Assembly: GCA_032629725.1 (NCBI GenBank)
Contig: JAFEVB010000008.1
Span: 1,798,001-1,862,000 of the forward strand
DNA: 64,000 nt
Reading direction: 5' to 3'
From: Gremmenia infestans
Lineage: Eukaryota > Ascomycota > Leotiomycetes > Helotiales > Hamatocanthoscyphaceae
Shown here: positions 34,801 to 43,180 of the stretch, one piece after another
How the letters are laid out: each line of letters opens with the position of its first letter
Position numbering within the stretch: the stretch's first letter is position 1
The notes under the pieces: generated by a model
Database searches by the model: none
What the model saw: the letters and a program-made list of their open reading frames with translations, nothing else
Told to the model about the DNA's origin: nothing
Made by a program: the position numbers and the translations under genes

Positions 34801-35879
34801 TAGCCCGCCATCAAGTGGACGCTGATGAATTCAGAACAAGAATGTCCTCTCTCTTTGATATGGTTGATGAAGGAGAATGCACGTTCTATCTTGGTATGAA
34901 TATGGAGCAGCGAGAAGATGGCATTTTCATCCATCAAAAACGATACTTGGAAACTGCCCTTGCCCGATTTGGTTTTCAGAACCTCCCACCGAAGAAAGTA
35001 CCAATGGATCCTGGTCTGATACTGGAGACTGAGAAAAGTGATACTGCATCACCAGAATCCAAGTCTCTGTATGCATCACATATCGGATCAATTGGGTGGT
35101 TGGCAAACCAGACAAGAACCGACATATCATATGTGTATGGTTTCCTGGCGAGGTTTACCTCTAATCCAAACCAAACTCATAAAGATGCGATGGTAGACCT
35201 CTGGGCCTATCTCAACGAAAATACTGATGTTGGTATTCTGTATAAGCGTGGACAAGAACCTGGTTTTGGCGACCTCCTCGGCTATTCTGACTCGGATTAT
35301 GCAATGTGCCCAGATACAAGACGTTCAACTACTGGATGGGTCTTTCTGCTCGCTGGAGCTCCTGTTTCATGGTGTTCACAAAGACAGAAGAGCAATTCTT
35401 TATCGTCAACGGATGCTGAGTTTATTGCAGGAGCTGAAGCAACAAGAGAAGCAGTGTGGGTTAGACGATTCATTAACGACCTGCATGTGATGGCCAATAT
35501 TCAATCCGTCACTCTCAAAATGGACAATAACGCTGTATTGAAACTGTCTCGAAATCCTGAACAACACAAGCGCACCAAGCATATTGATGTACGGTACCAC
35601 TTCTTACGAGAACGAGTCATGGAAGTCAAGGATGTATACACCGAGAGAGTAGACACAACCGAAAATGTTGCGGATGCTTTAACTAAAGCATTGACGCCAA
35701 AGAAGTTTCAGTACCTTGTCGATAAAATGGGGCTTGTTCACGGAGATGGATTGGAAAGAAACGGGAGGAAAGAATCCTTAGAAGGGGAGCTCTTGAGTGA
35801 AAGGGAACCCTCGGATGAGGGGGAGTCCTTGGACGATGGAGATATCTCGGACTTGGACTTGGAGAAATTCGAAGGCTAA
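28896..35879 (+). CDS. Copia Gag-Pol polyprotein with six Zn2Cys6 motifs and an OTU-like domain
   Basis: Single 2,327-aa ORF from the first ATG. Order: Gag with a CCHC-like knuckle (CTHEPCGRTGHLEPDC, ~residue 285-300); aspartic protease LLDSGANGHVF (Asp 559); integrase with WHRRLGHLS and CPVC zinc-binding residues (~700-739) and catalytic D767, D830, E864; then an unusual segment. This holds six CX2CX6CX5-8CX2CX6-11C motifs (1127-1443) and a cysteine-peptidase-like domain with NLRCGLYSI (Cys 1558) and WIHNNN (His 1655). Reverse transcriptase follows (SRWVFKRKLG; FLMDVKTAFLYGDL; LYGLKQSPRLWY; WVDDLMV at ~1962-1967 in place of YVDD), then RNase H (YSDSDYA; SSTDAEFIAGAEA; KHIDVRYHFLRE). Protein processing presumably uses the aspartic protease. 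The tail after RNase H is acidic. Confidence 0.96.
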   Translation: MTSNDRDASGSSKLTGKVTYFQWRRNFDRQAKLKDVYRLYTGEERELTEPKQDDYLVYRSGPKTRAQVKEAGTTLAKDGDSMEDASVIDGSMSFLSYQIAYKKYERQQDRIRQAKELIMKTISTSIQIELEDGNHLKTLAHAAKHLRQTYEVTEERAREQLLERVNNLQLGNLSMTEYFNKHHELRQDLGRAKMTTYTEGSMISNIFAGLPQQYKVVKEQWDWIRAANLGSAPDIHMLQEQMLIKEDDLKKEAEHRKRNSGGGVRGNGNGNGNGSGSRKFDASLICTHEPCGRTGHLEPDCWIAHPEKKPAHIKEREAKRRSENDKDRKPKDRRAMATRDNKGEKPDKLIAATVFDLNDFQKQMNNARARQATNPYAILDSPMGARRTAPGMTHSLGKEEDTIEEEIADENEEGHEDKESIDNNKYTSKRIFDLVDVSNAFTQVDVGNISDNGTNHSVTNNHSNSVSSDQVLYGVNNAPAQFLSESMLLYASHFSDSADPSLQASSRLSRRRISEGIIGRGGVPKELNWIKDMQCTNSLSALLLLAKSSGVQPIDTLLDSGANGHVFNDRKCFTNFVSFEYSIDTADHTSPLRVEGGGNVTMLLHNGNGEVTELTITDVAYAPNAFCNLVSLSLLGTKGHLSGTWNAREITIQTKSGYVVGVAKATEGLYRLEGTRMSGNNGKPAIAAAINFQSEVWMWHRRLGHLSWQAMRLLLKHSNGIDLTDTQIKAMLKTICPVCAVTKALVRIPREPATRRATTCGALMHVDAWGPYPIPGFDGTLRMLLFTDDADRYTWSEGYVEKGEVQDVFKQLHKRIEKSENIEIRSYRFDGEFQVGTIAEWLEKKGIATEPTPAYHHYANGVAERQNRTIREKSAPMMQEAKLNSQIAKIVAGNGEEMLRNSSIPENLWPMAWNYAVWLKNRSPSRAFKDKKTPWEEHFKSKPTFGRERIWGSRAYVTLPAELGRDKGLKIHDPRGWMGYFVGCESESIYLIYSEEKHRVFRVGVARVDDGEGMHDPHDAPSMTTRVPIPDLSSELGDTESDIQELTSTDDDEHNSIDDDLFESNENEDSNGHLDLDANLAQELDSDEEILSETSNSERGGETVSRFFAGIAQFPITPADTNNFPKCGYCFVRSLGCNQDEKRPCTSCIKKPRKCKDVTLEELQKYPDKAWKILIKMVSESIDIGNYDKSLIAKLPKCERCFIGKRLCFKDNDTDRCDKCTVLGFVCKPLTRQALQKYPLRAQTELAEQQLLHKRIENTSSQSPETSVATTLDEVCQPCRTKRRRCNGGTPCDKCVQHGIVNECVKPRAREIPLKNDSCQPCRQRRRRCNGEIPCDRCIELGIIAKCVRLKDKEEPKCTFCRNNDKNCSRTRPCITCTERKRPCTFVDQDGLVHRTYSGINDDNLDESDDECVACEKYKRNCSQGHPCYQCIKASAHDRTQRCSYNHTGGLKETWETKGFSLVKYAEPVLDPLYKDKVKRRGLRYPRDDADWKTRLLKSKGAKTKEKKAADSESVNNNSETDDAGNPPSNQSPAQTQFNSDFPHGYSLMETEGTNLRCGLYSIIRSIEGQFPSLPVPGIEELTYIAINGEASQILLSTFGTVDDNNFTVDHVASVLQEWGRQHNVEFQLGLHMPGTNPAIIFTNVNPGTHTLWIHNNNATSVGKSLNHFSGMKKTKPSAAKNAPATTKPKKKRRYYSSDDSSEDDNSKTQRIDDDISEFFGQGSMVQKLSAPSPTQYRVAAMMALADHRSLDDYDADDGPEPTTYGQAMKMPDAVGWQGAIDREQQSLEKNKVFRLVLRKDVPTNRRPLTSRWVFKRKLGYDANTATYKKKFKARLVARGFQQVDGIDYEETFSAVVKSCSYRILIALAAMYGYKIFLMDVKTAFLYGDLDVEIYLKTPPGFNCPKNMVLRLLKALYGLKQSPRLWYHKLATTLVDTLGFRISPHDPCVFIHTTKPLIVAIWVDDLMVVARHQVDADEFRTRMSSLFDMVDEGECTFYLGMNMEQREDGIFIHQKRYLETALARFGFQNLPPKKVPMDPGLILETEKSDTASPESKSLYASHIGSIGWLANQTRTDISYVYGFLARFTSNPNQTHKDAMVDLWAYLNENTDVGILYKRGQEPGFGDLLGYSDSDYAMCPDTRRSTTGWVFLLAGAPVSWCSQRQKSNSLSSTDAEFIAGAEATREAVWVRRFINDLHVMANIQSVTLKMDNNAVLKLSRNPEQHKRTKHIDVRYHFLRERVMEVKDVYTERVDTTENVADALTKALTPKKFQYLVDKMGLVHGDGLERNGRKESLEGELLSEREPSDEGESLDDGDISDLDLEKFEG
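32274..33224 (+). other. Six tandem Zn(II)2Cys6 zinc-cluster motifs inside copia Pol
   Basis: Motifs at 32274-32360, 32487-32576, 32721-32807, 32850-32936, 32967-33047 and 33129-33224. Each has six cysteines spaced C-X2-C-X6-C-X5to8-C-X2-C-X6to11-C. Motifs 3 and 4 have the basic loop typical of fungal transcription factors (CRTKRRRC, CRQRRRRC) and are near-duplicates. This fold binds two zinc ions and DNA in Gal4-type regulators; here DNA binding is inferred from the motif only. Confidence 0.88.
33512..33920 (+). other. Cysteine-peptidase-like (OTU-like) domain inside copia Pol
   Basis: A ~135-residue domain with NLRCGLYSIIRSI near its start, a central DDNNFTVDHVASVLQEWG helix, and a C-terminal hydrophobic strand followed by TLWIHNNN and LNHFSGM. 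The Cys...His arrangement and the W-[IV]-H ending resemble OTU-type cysteine peptidases. The similarity is by eye; catalytic competence is untested. Confidence 0.5.
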
Positions 35880-35902
35880 AGAAAGCCGGACAGATTCGAG
35901 TC

Positions 35903-35910
35903 AGGGGGAG
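35903..35910 (+). other. Polypurine tract
   Basis: AGGGGGAG immediately upstream of the 3' LTR is the expected plus-strand primer of an LTR retrotransposon. Confidence 0.9.
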
Positions 35911-36106
35911 TGTTGGTTCTAGACTCTGGAATCTGTGGGTTTCCCTGTTTGTACTGTTTGTTCTGTTTGCGCTGTTTGCGCTGTTTCACCTCCTGCTTGT
36001 CAAACTAGCTTGTTCTAAAGAAGTGTAACTTATAAGAAGAGAGCTAGAACCCCTTATGGGTTCTGATCTCTTCATTAGTAATTGAGCACTTCTTCAGAAA
36101 CCTTCT
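35911..36106 (+). repeat. 3' LTR (196 bp)
   Basis: Direct repeat of the 5' LTR with one substitution. Confidence 0.95.
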
Positions 36107-36111
36107 TCCAT
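36107..36111. repeat. Target-site duplication TCCAT (right copy)
   Basis: Exact repeat of 28557-28561 abutting the 3' LTR. Confidence 0.9.
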
Positions 36112-36241
36112 CGCATTCGACGCAAAAATTTTGCGTTCCCCCAGCGCCTCCGTCGGGCTTCACAATGGAGGAGATAGTCGAGGAGGCAGCGGAGCCTGGA
36201 CCGTTGCGGTTAACGAGGGCTGAAGAGGTGGAAGTGCACAT
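36107..36241 (-). pseudogene. Small Cys-containing ORF interrupted by the copia insertion
   Basis: A - strand ORF begins at 36241 (MCTSTSSALV...), is rich in Ser, Gly and Pro, and reaches a NFCVECDG segment exactly at the target duplication. Without the element, the frame would continue in the left flank (28556 down to 28518) through 13 more residues, four of them cysteines, to a TAG at 28515-28517: about 58 aa in total. With the element it instead runs ~20 codons into the LTR. Upstream lies an intron-like GTACGT...CCGCAG in the presumed 5' leader, supporting a real transcript. Not a recognised family. The small size keeps confidence modest. Confidence 0.5.
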
Positions 36242-38380
36242 TTTGGCTGCTTCATAGTAGATACCTGGTTAGAAAGTGGACTGCGGGTAGAGGAAGAAGG
36301 AAGAGGGGGAGAGGAAGCTTAGAGACGTACGTAGGTGCTGTTTGATTGAGGTTGCTGAAGCAGTGGGTTTGGTGTTTCTTGGTATGTTGGCGAGGCTTTG
36401 ATAATGTGAGTGTTGATGTTCAATAGCTTGTCTATCTATTTGATAGAAGTCAAAAGAATGCAGAGGTCGGGTGGCCTACCTTCTTTATGTTATTACCTGC
36501 TTCTGCTTAATGACTGTGTATTGTATTTGTGGATGCGTGAATGGTGTTGTCTGAGTTGGAAGCTTGGTGCTATCGAGTTGTGGCGTTGCGTCAGATTAAC
36601 CATCCCAGCCACAGCTATGATGAATGAAATGTGGAGCCGAACTTCTACTGTACAAGTCAGATCTCTATTCACATCTAAAAATAAACATGACCCGATATTT
36701 TGCCATCTCTGAATAGCTTCACATAATGGCTTTTGGCATTTCCGTCCTTTACATGTGAGAAATCATTCTAGGACCTACCCACATCATATTGTTCCTCGTC
36801 ATAAGTTGGCAGTGGCAAATGTTATGTACCTGCGCCTCACTTCAACGTCCGTCCTACACACATTGCGGATGAAGGTGCATGGATGCTGTCTCCAATGCAA
36901 GTGCTTCGATTGGGGGAACATTCTCATTGTCATCCCCCTTCTTCCATACGAACAGGTAGTTCGTAAGTGGCGCAAGGCTCTCACCGGCGCGTGTCTTTGC
37001 ACAATATCAATTCTCGAGTCGCCGAGGAGGGGAGGGGAGCATGGGTTTATCAAAGCCATCGATGATAACAAACGACATTTCAAGCCATCCTATCAACTTG
37101 CGAAAAGCCTCACAGCGGATCGGTTCCTATAGAAAGTTCTATTGGTATCTACCTGTTCCTGCAGATACTCAAATGACTCAAATGCTCCTTCGTGAAATCT
37201 CGCAGCGAATCTCCTTTTCCAACTCATTTTTGCACACCACTTCACCTTCGCACCCCCTTCACAATAATTTTGAAACATACAACTAAGAAGTATTTGCAAC
37301 CTTGGCTTCCAATTGATAAGAGTGAGCCTTGTGCGATTCATATATTTCAATGCGGAGGCACAGCATTGCAATACGATTCGCCGTACCGAGGGAAGGGAAG
37401 TACTCATGATTAAAACCGAGAAACGGATATAGCTCGGCCAAGACCGGTGGCTTTTTTATGGCTTTTGATAGCCGCGAGTTTGCCATGTGTAGTTTGATCA
37501 CGAAAACGTGTGGTTTGATTTGCGATAATGGATCTTTGGTTTGCCTTCTACAGGTAGTGCTGGTTTGGGGTCATGGATACATTCAAGAATGAGCTTGATA
37601 CAGACATATTCAGCACTTTTGAAAGCTCTATCATCAAAACTTCTTCACGGACGATCTTGGTTGTTGTCCGGCAATCGCGGATCGTTTCCTTTTTCCTCAG
37701 AGCTGACGCCTGGACATTCGGGAGATCAGGGCCAACGTTCTGCAGTGCCCGGGTTCCTGGCAAGATGGTCTTGTAGATCTCGAGACGATCTTCTTACAAA
37801 GTAACTATTCTTAGATACAAACAACACGCCCAACCAAAATGTTGGAATACTGATCACCACAATATACGCCGCGAACTTGAAACAAGATGTATTCAGATAC
37901 TTTTCGGTATACGTGGGCCGGGAAATTGTTCCGATCAATGGAGCGAGCGGCAGAGAACAAGATGTAGTGTGCTACGGAGTACTTTGAGCAAAATATCTTC
38001 AAGTCCAAATCCTAGCTCTCCGTAGCAAATACACGTGGAAACAGGTAATCAATTAATCGGCTGCATATGAAATCATTTCCGGTCTGCAACGGCTCCGATC
38101 CATCGCGTCTGATTATATCGAAAAGGGTTCAAGCCGCTGCCACCTGCGTTCCGGGTGGGTGAAAGTCTCGGTTTTGGCGGGCGGGTAAAGCACGTTTCCT
38201 GCACCAACGCGGCACAGCGTCTATCAACTAGTATAGATCCTCAAGGCCATCCACGTACACATCCCAGAGCGAGCTAGCCAATTACGAAGTGTAATCTCGT
38301 AGAATTGCATATTGGCCACGTACAAATGGCGTACCGGGCCCCTCTCCCCAGACTTTCTTCTTCTTTGCAACTCTCCTGCT
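36242..38380. other. Gene-free interval right of the retrotransposon
   Basis: About 2.1 kb. The first ~150 bp look like the leader of the interrupted ORF. The remainder has several overlapping short ORFs on both strands with no motif or consistent coding pattern. It includes the promoter of the gene at 38381. Confidence 0.5.
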
Positions 38381-40056
38381 ATGTCTGCTACTCGTACAGG
38401 TGAGGAAAATAATGAATTTACTGCGACTTGGGCCCCTAAGACGGCAGCCGGACTGTCTATAGCATCGAAGTGTCAGTTTGAAGAGAGGAGCTTGGATTTA
38501 GTACGGGATAATGACAAGCGAGAGTATATCAGTTGCCAACCAACTGAGGTCGACCAACTCAAACCAACATACAGAAAACTAGCAGGAAACAGTGTCGATT
38601 CGTCGTTCAATTGTTATTCGAAATACTCGATAGATGTCACAAGCAACGTAGATATCGTCGAACCGGTAACTTGCTGTCCTGAGTAAGTGATTGATTCCAC
38701 CTCCATGAGCTTCCGCTGATTATAAGAAGGGAATATGGATTGATAGAAGGCTTTTGCATCACAATGGAAGAGCTAGAACGAGAAATTCTTGCTAGGAGTC
38801 ATTCATCCAGTATAGATGCAATGATCAACGTTGCGCTCTCAGAAGGTCCGCGTATAATGCCAAGGCAAGACTCGGAATCTGTAACCACCACAATTGCCCT
38901 TTCAATAATAGAACCGGGAGCTACATCAGCACCAGCTCCAGCATCAACAACATCACAGGAGCCCTCACCAACATCTTCAAGCCAGTCATCACTCTCAGAT
39001 TCGATAATCTCCACAACGTTCGCGCCGGCGTCCACACCTTCATTTTCAACAACAGACATTCCTTTACTCATCGCCACGGGCTCATTATCAACAATATATT
39101 CCATTCCTTCAAGCTCGACATCACCAAGCGCAACCGCTACTCCTGATTCAAAATCATCCTCCGGCATTAGCGTCGGAGCAAAAGTCGGCATCGCACTTGG
39201 TGTCATTGCCTTGGTAGCAGCCATCACATGCTTACTTATAATACTACACGTCAGGCGGCGACGTAGATCCCTGCAAACCACAACCTTCACAGGGAAGCCT
39301 GAGAAGAAGAAGAGAAAAAGGGCCAGAGAAGAGTCCACGATCGAGGTCGGAAATCTCCATAAAGAACCAGCATCACCTGATATTTCTCACCCACAACTGC
39401 AATCAGCACTCCCACCCGTATTCATACGAGAATCAGCACCATTCAAGTACCCACGACAACAGACTCCATTATCACCAGACCAGCAACAACTGAGGAAGAA
39501 AGCTTCAGAAGCTTCAGAAGACAAAGAAGTCGTGTCCCCGGGCTTGTCGATCCCGCAAACATCAAGAAGCAGCAACGAGAAAACCGGTCGACTTTCCAAT
39601 TCGTCGACACCACAAGACCCCTTTAGAAGCAATTCGCAAACCTCAACTCCCTCGGACGGCCCACATGAACTGGACACGGGTGAGAGAGTCGAGTTAGACG
39701 CCGGCTATCCTGCCAGCACTATTGCCCGCACCGTGTCTCCCGAAACGCAACGTGACGGCACCATATCGCGCGGCGTGACATCGAGCAGTTTACGGCGGCC
39801 CTCAAACATATCAGCAGAGTCGCCTAGGAGATCGAACCGGGTAGAAGAAGAAAGAATGCTGGGTCTGCGCTCGCGCTCAAATACGATTGAAGAGGGCAGG
39901 GTTTCGGAGGATGCGTATTCACCGCGAGAGCGAGATGCGAGGATGGGTGGACAGGGGCATATTTCCCCTATATCGCAGAGGACGCATCCGAGTCAACGGA
40001 CGGTGAGGACGCACAAAACCGATCAGAGTGGGAGGTCGTTTCTGGATCTTGATTGA
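38381..40056 (+). CDS. Single-pass membrane protein with Ser/Thr-rich ectodomain, unknown function
   Basis: Two exons: 38381-38682 and 38730-40056 (47-nt intron), 542 aa; an in-frame ATG at 38312 would add 23 residues. The N-terminal ~110 residues hold several cysteines (ISCQPTEVDQL; VEPVTCCPEEYGLIEGFC). A Ser/Thr/Pro-rich stalk follows, then one membrane helix (VGIALGVIALVAAITCLLIIL) with a basic stop-transfer RRRRR, and a ~270-residue disordered cytosolic tail rich in Ser, Arg and Pro. This organisation resembles fungal cell-surface sensors and mucin-like proteins, but no family is recognised. No clear signal peptide is seen with either start, so the true 5' end may lie in an additional upstream exon. 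Confidence 0.7.
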
Positions 40057-40338
40057 AGTGGTATATGAGATGAGATGATAGATAATGTTAATGAAATGTA
40101 TCACTTATGAGACATGTTTAGCCTTGACTTGACGACTTCACTGTTTGTTGTAGACGAGTGTCCGCCGGTTGCTACAATACCTGTGCTTGTTGAGTGAGTA
40201 CTTTCGTACCAGCCAAGTGATTATTCGAGGGAAGCGAAGCACCGCTAAAATCTAGACCAGTCCGAGTAATTGTTTGAGCAAGCCCTTGACTTATTAGGGT
40301 GAGGCACGGGTATGCTCTGACAATGAACGCGGAGTCTC

Positions 40339-40388
40339 GGACTCGGAATCGGGATTGCTGGGTTCCCGATTTGGAGCCATCCGAGTCC
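40339..40388. repeat. Imperfect hairpin (GGACTCGG/AATCGGGA arms)
   Basis: GGACTCGGAATCGGGA pairs with TCCCGATT and CCGAGTCC, interrupted on one side by a 9-nt bulge, with a 9-nt loop. It is 16 bp of stem in total. Confidence 0.75.
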
Positions 40389-40638
40389 TAGTGGTGGTCG
40401 CATTTAGTTTAAGTCTGTCTATCCCACTGTTTTACTCTATAAATGTATACCTTATTGCGCACCACTTAGAGAGCTCAAATCTGACAATTATATGGCCTTT
40501 AGAGGCTCCAACTTAGAAGTCTCAATTTAATGTTAGTTTTCTTTTTATGATTCTATTGATCTATACTAGGGTATAGAGCCATTTAGAGCTATAAGTTAGG
40601 GTCTATTTGCGCTAAGTACGGAGGTACAGGCTATTAGT

Positions 40639-41163
40639 GGTTTGACTAAGTCGACTTGAAAAATGGCTAAGTCGACTTACACTAGCCGAATCTGGAAGGG
40701 ATCATGAATTGTGCAGAGCACAGACACACTGACTTGCCGGGTACTTCCATCTCCATACTGTACAAATGTGGAGGCAGATGATGTACCTGACGAGGTCAGC
40801 TTAAACGCATTATTACACTCTATTAGAGATAAGAACATGTTTTCTGCCACTTGATATTACAAATAATTAATTGATTCTAAGCACTTCAAATTATCGATTT
40901 GCAATGCTAAAAGCTTAATATTTAAGACTTATATTATCTTCTGCTATAACAAGAAAGGGATGAATACTACGCATATTTAAAGTTAGGAATAGTTACAGAT
41001 ATGCAACGTGATGTGACGAGAGTAGAAGTGACTTAATTTCGCTATTTGTTTTAGTGGGGCTATAAGTCCCTTTTCGTTCACCGATGCGTGCGTTTACTTA
41101 TGCGCTTTATACTTCATCGGATACCTTCATAAATTAGTTAGCGTAACTCGACTTAGTCAAACC
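40639..41163. repeat. 525-bp element bounded by 16-bp inverted repeats (MITE-like)
   Basis: GGTTTGACTAAGTCGA at 40639-40654 is the exact reverse complement of 41148-41163. A second TAAGTCGACTT lies subterminally near 40668. The interior is AT-rich and non-coding, as expected for a non-autonomous DNA transposon. No clear target duplication was identified. Confidence 0.55.
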
Positions 41164-41172
41164 CGCTCTAAA

Positions 41173-41278
41173 TATTGTCACCAGGGTCTCCTGTCCTCGA
41201 GGTATTGATTGGCTGCAGCCTCGCTAAGTATAAAAACACCACCAAACGTACCCCTGCACGCAACCCCTGGTGACAATA
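41173..41278. repeat. ~100-bp MITE-like element with TTGTCACCAGGG termini and TA flanks
   Basis: TATTGTCACCAGGG at 41173-41186 is the perfect reverse complement of 41265-41278. If the outer TA is the target duplication, the element is 102 bp with 12-bp terminal repeats, as in Tc1/mariner-derived MITEs. Confidence 0.6.
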
Positions 41279-42472
41279 CTTGTAGTGGGACTGTCAGACT
41301 TCAAGCGAGTGCTTATCCATTTCTAACCCTAAATAGGCAGTTTAGACGAAATTATAGCGGGGCGGCCCTCAACTACTCCGTAAGGGTTAATTCGAGATAA
41401 AGTCAGAGTTTCCGAAAATACTAACCCTCCCCTCCAGCTTAACCGAATATCGACCAGCAGCCGGATGAAGACAAATCATAAAGCTCTTCTTCCTGTGTTC
41501 GTTCTACTTTTATGAGGTAAAAGTCTCATGAGTCGTGAACAGCCGCCAGCTGGGCGTGTTCTAGATCGTCACAAGGAAAGCCCGGCTGAACATGGGGTAC
41601 TCGTAGGGTTGACCCTGAACTTCTAAGGTCGGTGCCTGTTAGCGAGTCGAGGGATTTTCTGTCTGTACGTACAATCGCGCTCTCGACCTACGGAGTACAC
41701 TTGCGGCTCACTGCTCCTTGAACAATGCTTGCTTTCACTGCGAATCGCGCCAGGGTATCAATAATGGTGATTTTTTTATCTTCTTAAACTTGTTCGGGGT
41801 CTCAGTCTACATATGGTTTTTTTCATCTCTCCAATAGTCCTGGAATAAGAGTGATTGGATTAGCACCCCAACTCTGAAAACTATTCTCAGACAGCCTCGT
41901 TTATATGGTGCGTTGTTCTAAAGATAAGAGACACTGTCCGTATCCCCACAAGTAGAGAGTTATGATTTCCAGCCTCTCTTTACACCCTCTTTACCGGGTA
42001 CGGTGGAAATGGAACCTTCTTTACTCTGTCTGCCTTGCCGCATGCTCCGGAGCCATATACCGCCTTTATTACAGAATATAATTGGAGGTTTGACGACCCG
42101 GGCAGCCTTAAATTTTACTCAACGGGCTTCGTACTCCGTTGGATAGTCTCCAATTGTCTTGGCAGTTTTCTTGGCAGTTTTCTATTTGCTGTCTTCTTGT
42201 TTGTGGCGTTACATCCCGCTTCGAGCTGAAAAAAGAAACAAAGATGTTAGTCCCAAAAGACTTCAGCTGCGGCTGGTGAGCGTTTAGTATGCACGGAATG
42301 GAAATTATTGATGCACGGTATCGGGAGTAATTGCATCGAGGAATGAAGCATAAAATGCAGACAAGTTCCCATTTTCATCTGGCGTTGAATTGCACATTTG
42401 AATCCTAAAGATACCCAAGCTTTTGCAAGATTTCCAAATTTCCGCAACACTTTCAAAGCCAAGTCACACAAA

Positions 42473-43180
42473 ATGCAGTACTTCATCCAATTATCCCTCT
42501 TCCTACTCGCGGGTAGCACAACCCTCGCAGATCTCATTCGCGCGGCACCGCGCGCTGCAATCCCAGAACTCAACCCCCTTACCCGCCGCCAATTCTGCCC
42601 GTACTCCCTTGAGATCTGCTTTTCGGGCGACGGCGCATCAGTCTGTCAAGAGGCGGACGAAGTGTGCTGTCAACTCGGCGACGGAACTAATCCATTTACT
42701 TGTATGTCGGCGTCCTTTGTTAATGAGACGGCAATTAAACAAGTACACTAAAACTAACAACTCTCCCAAGGTCCCTTTGACCACCCTTATTGCTGCCCCC
42801 CGGCCGCCGATGGCACACTTCTCTGCGGCTCCGACTCCCAATGCACAGGTGGCGTGAACGACGCGCCCTCAGCAACTGTTCTCCCCACCGCAACCACCAG
42901 TGCTTCTGGGCAGGCGTCATCCGCGGGTGCGGGAAAGACCGCATCTGCGGCCTCGGCACAGACGTCAACGGCCACATCTGCTACTGCTACAGCTACTGGT
43001 GGCTCGGGCAAAACGACAGTGACGGCTGCTACGACTGCTACTGGGAACTCGGGAGGACAGACTGCTACCGTAACGGCAGCTGCTCCTGCTACGACTACCT
43101 CGAAGGGGGCTGCGGGTCGGGTTGAGCGCGTGGGGTGGCAAGTTGGAGGGGTTTTGGTCGCTGCTGCTGCTTTGCTTTAA
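42473..43180 (+). CDS. Secreted Cys-rich protein, probably GPI-anchored
   Basis: Two exons: 42473-42701 and 42771-43180, 212 aa. Signal peptide MQYFIQLSLFLLAGSTTLA, then a dibasic TRR site followed by a compact domain with about twelve cysteines (FCPYSLEICFSGDGASVCQE; EVCCQLGDG; HPYCCPPAADGTLLCGSDSQC). A Ser/Thr/Ala/Gly-rich stalk follows, and a C-terminal hydrophobic tail (VGGVLVAAAALL) preceded by small residues, typical of a GPI signal. The exon join restores the FTC-PFDHPYCC sequence. Likely at the cell wall or plasma membrane surface; no catalytic motif, function unknown. The ATG with the signal peptide was chosen over an upstream in-frame start. Confidence 0.85.

Larger units (their letters stand above)
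28562..36106 (+). mobile_element. Complete Ty1/copia LTR retrotransposon with extra zinc-cluster and peptidase-like region
   Basis: About 7.5 kb, flanked by 196-bp direct LTRs with one mismatch (28727 C versus 36076 T) and a 5-bp target duplication. Internal parts in order: a primer-binding site matching initiator tRNA-Met anticodon region, one long Gag-protease-integrase-extra region-RT-RNase H ORF, and a polypurine tract. The order integrase before reverse transcriptase defines Ty1/copia. No stop or frameshift interrupts the ORF, so the element looks recently inserted and possibly autonomous. It is larger than ordinary copia elements (about 5 kb) because of roughly 2.2 kb of additional coding sequence. 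Confidence 0.97.
40057..42472. other. Gene-free interval with inverted-repeat elements
   Basis: 2.4 kb, AT-rich at 40,430-41,130, carrying a hairpin and two inverted-repeat structures listed separately. A small direct duplication CTTGGCAGTTTT is at 42160-42184. No gene supported. Confidence 0.6.

Noticed and set aside
28562..36106. Possible Ty3/gypsy assignment
   Set aside because: Integrase precedes reverse transcriptase and the RT/RNase H motifs are copia-type.
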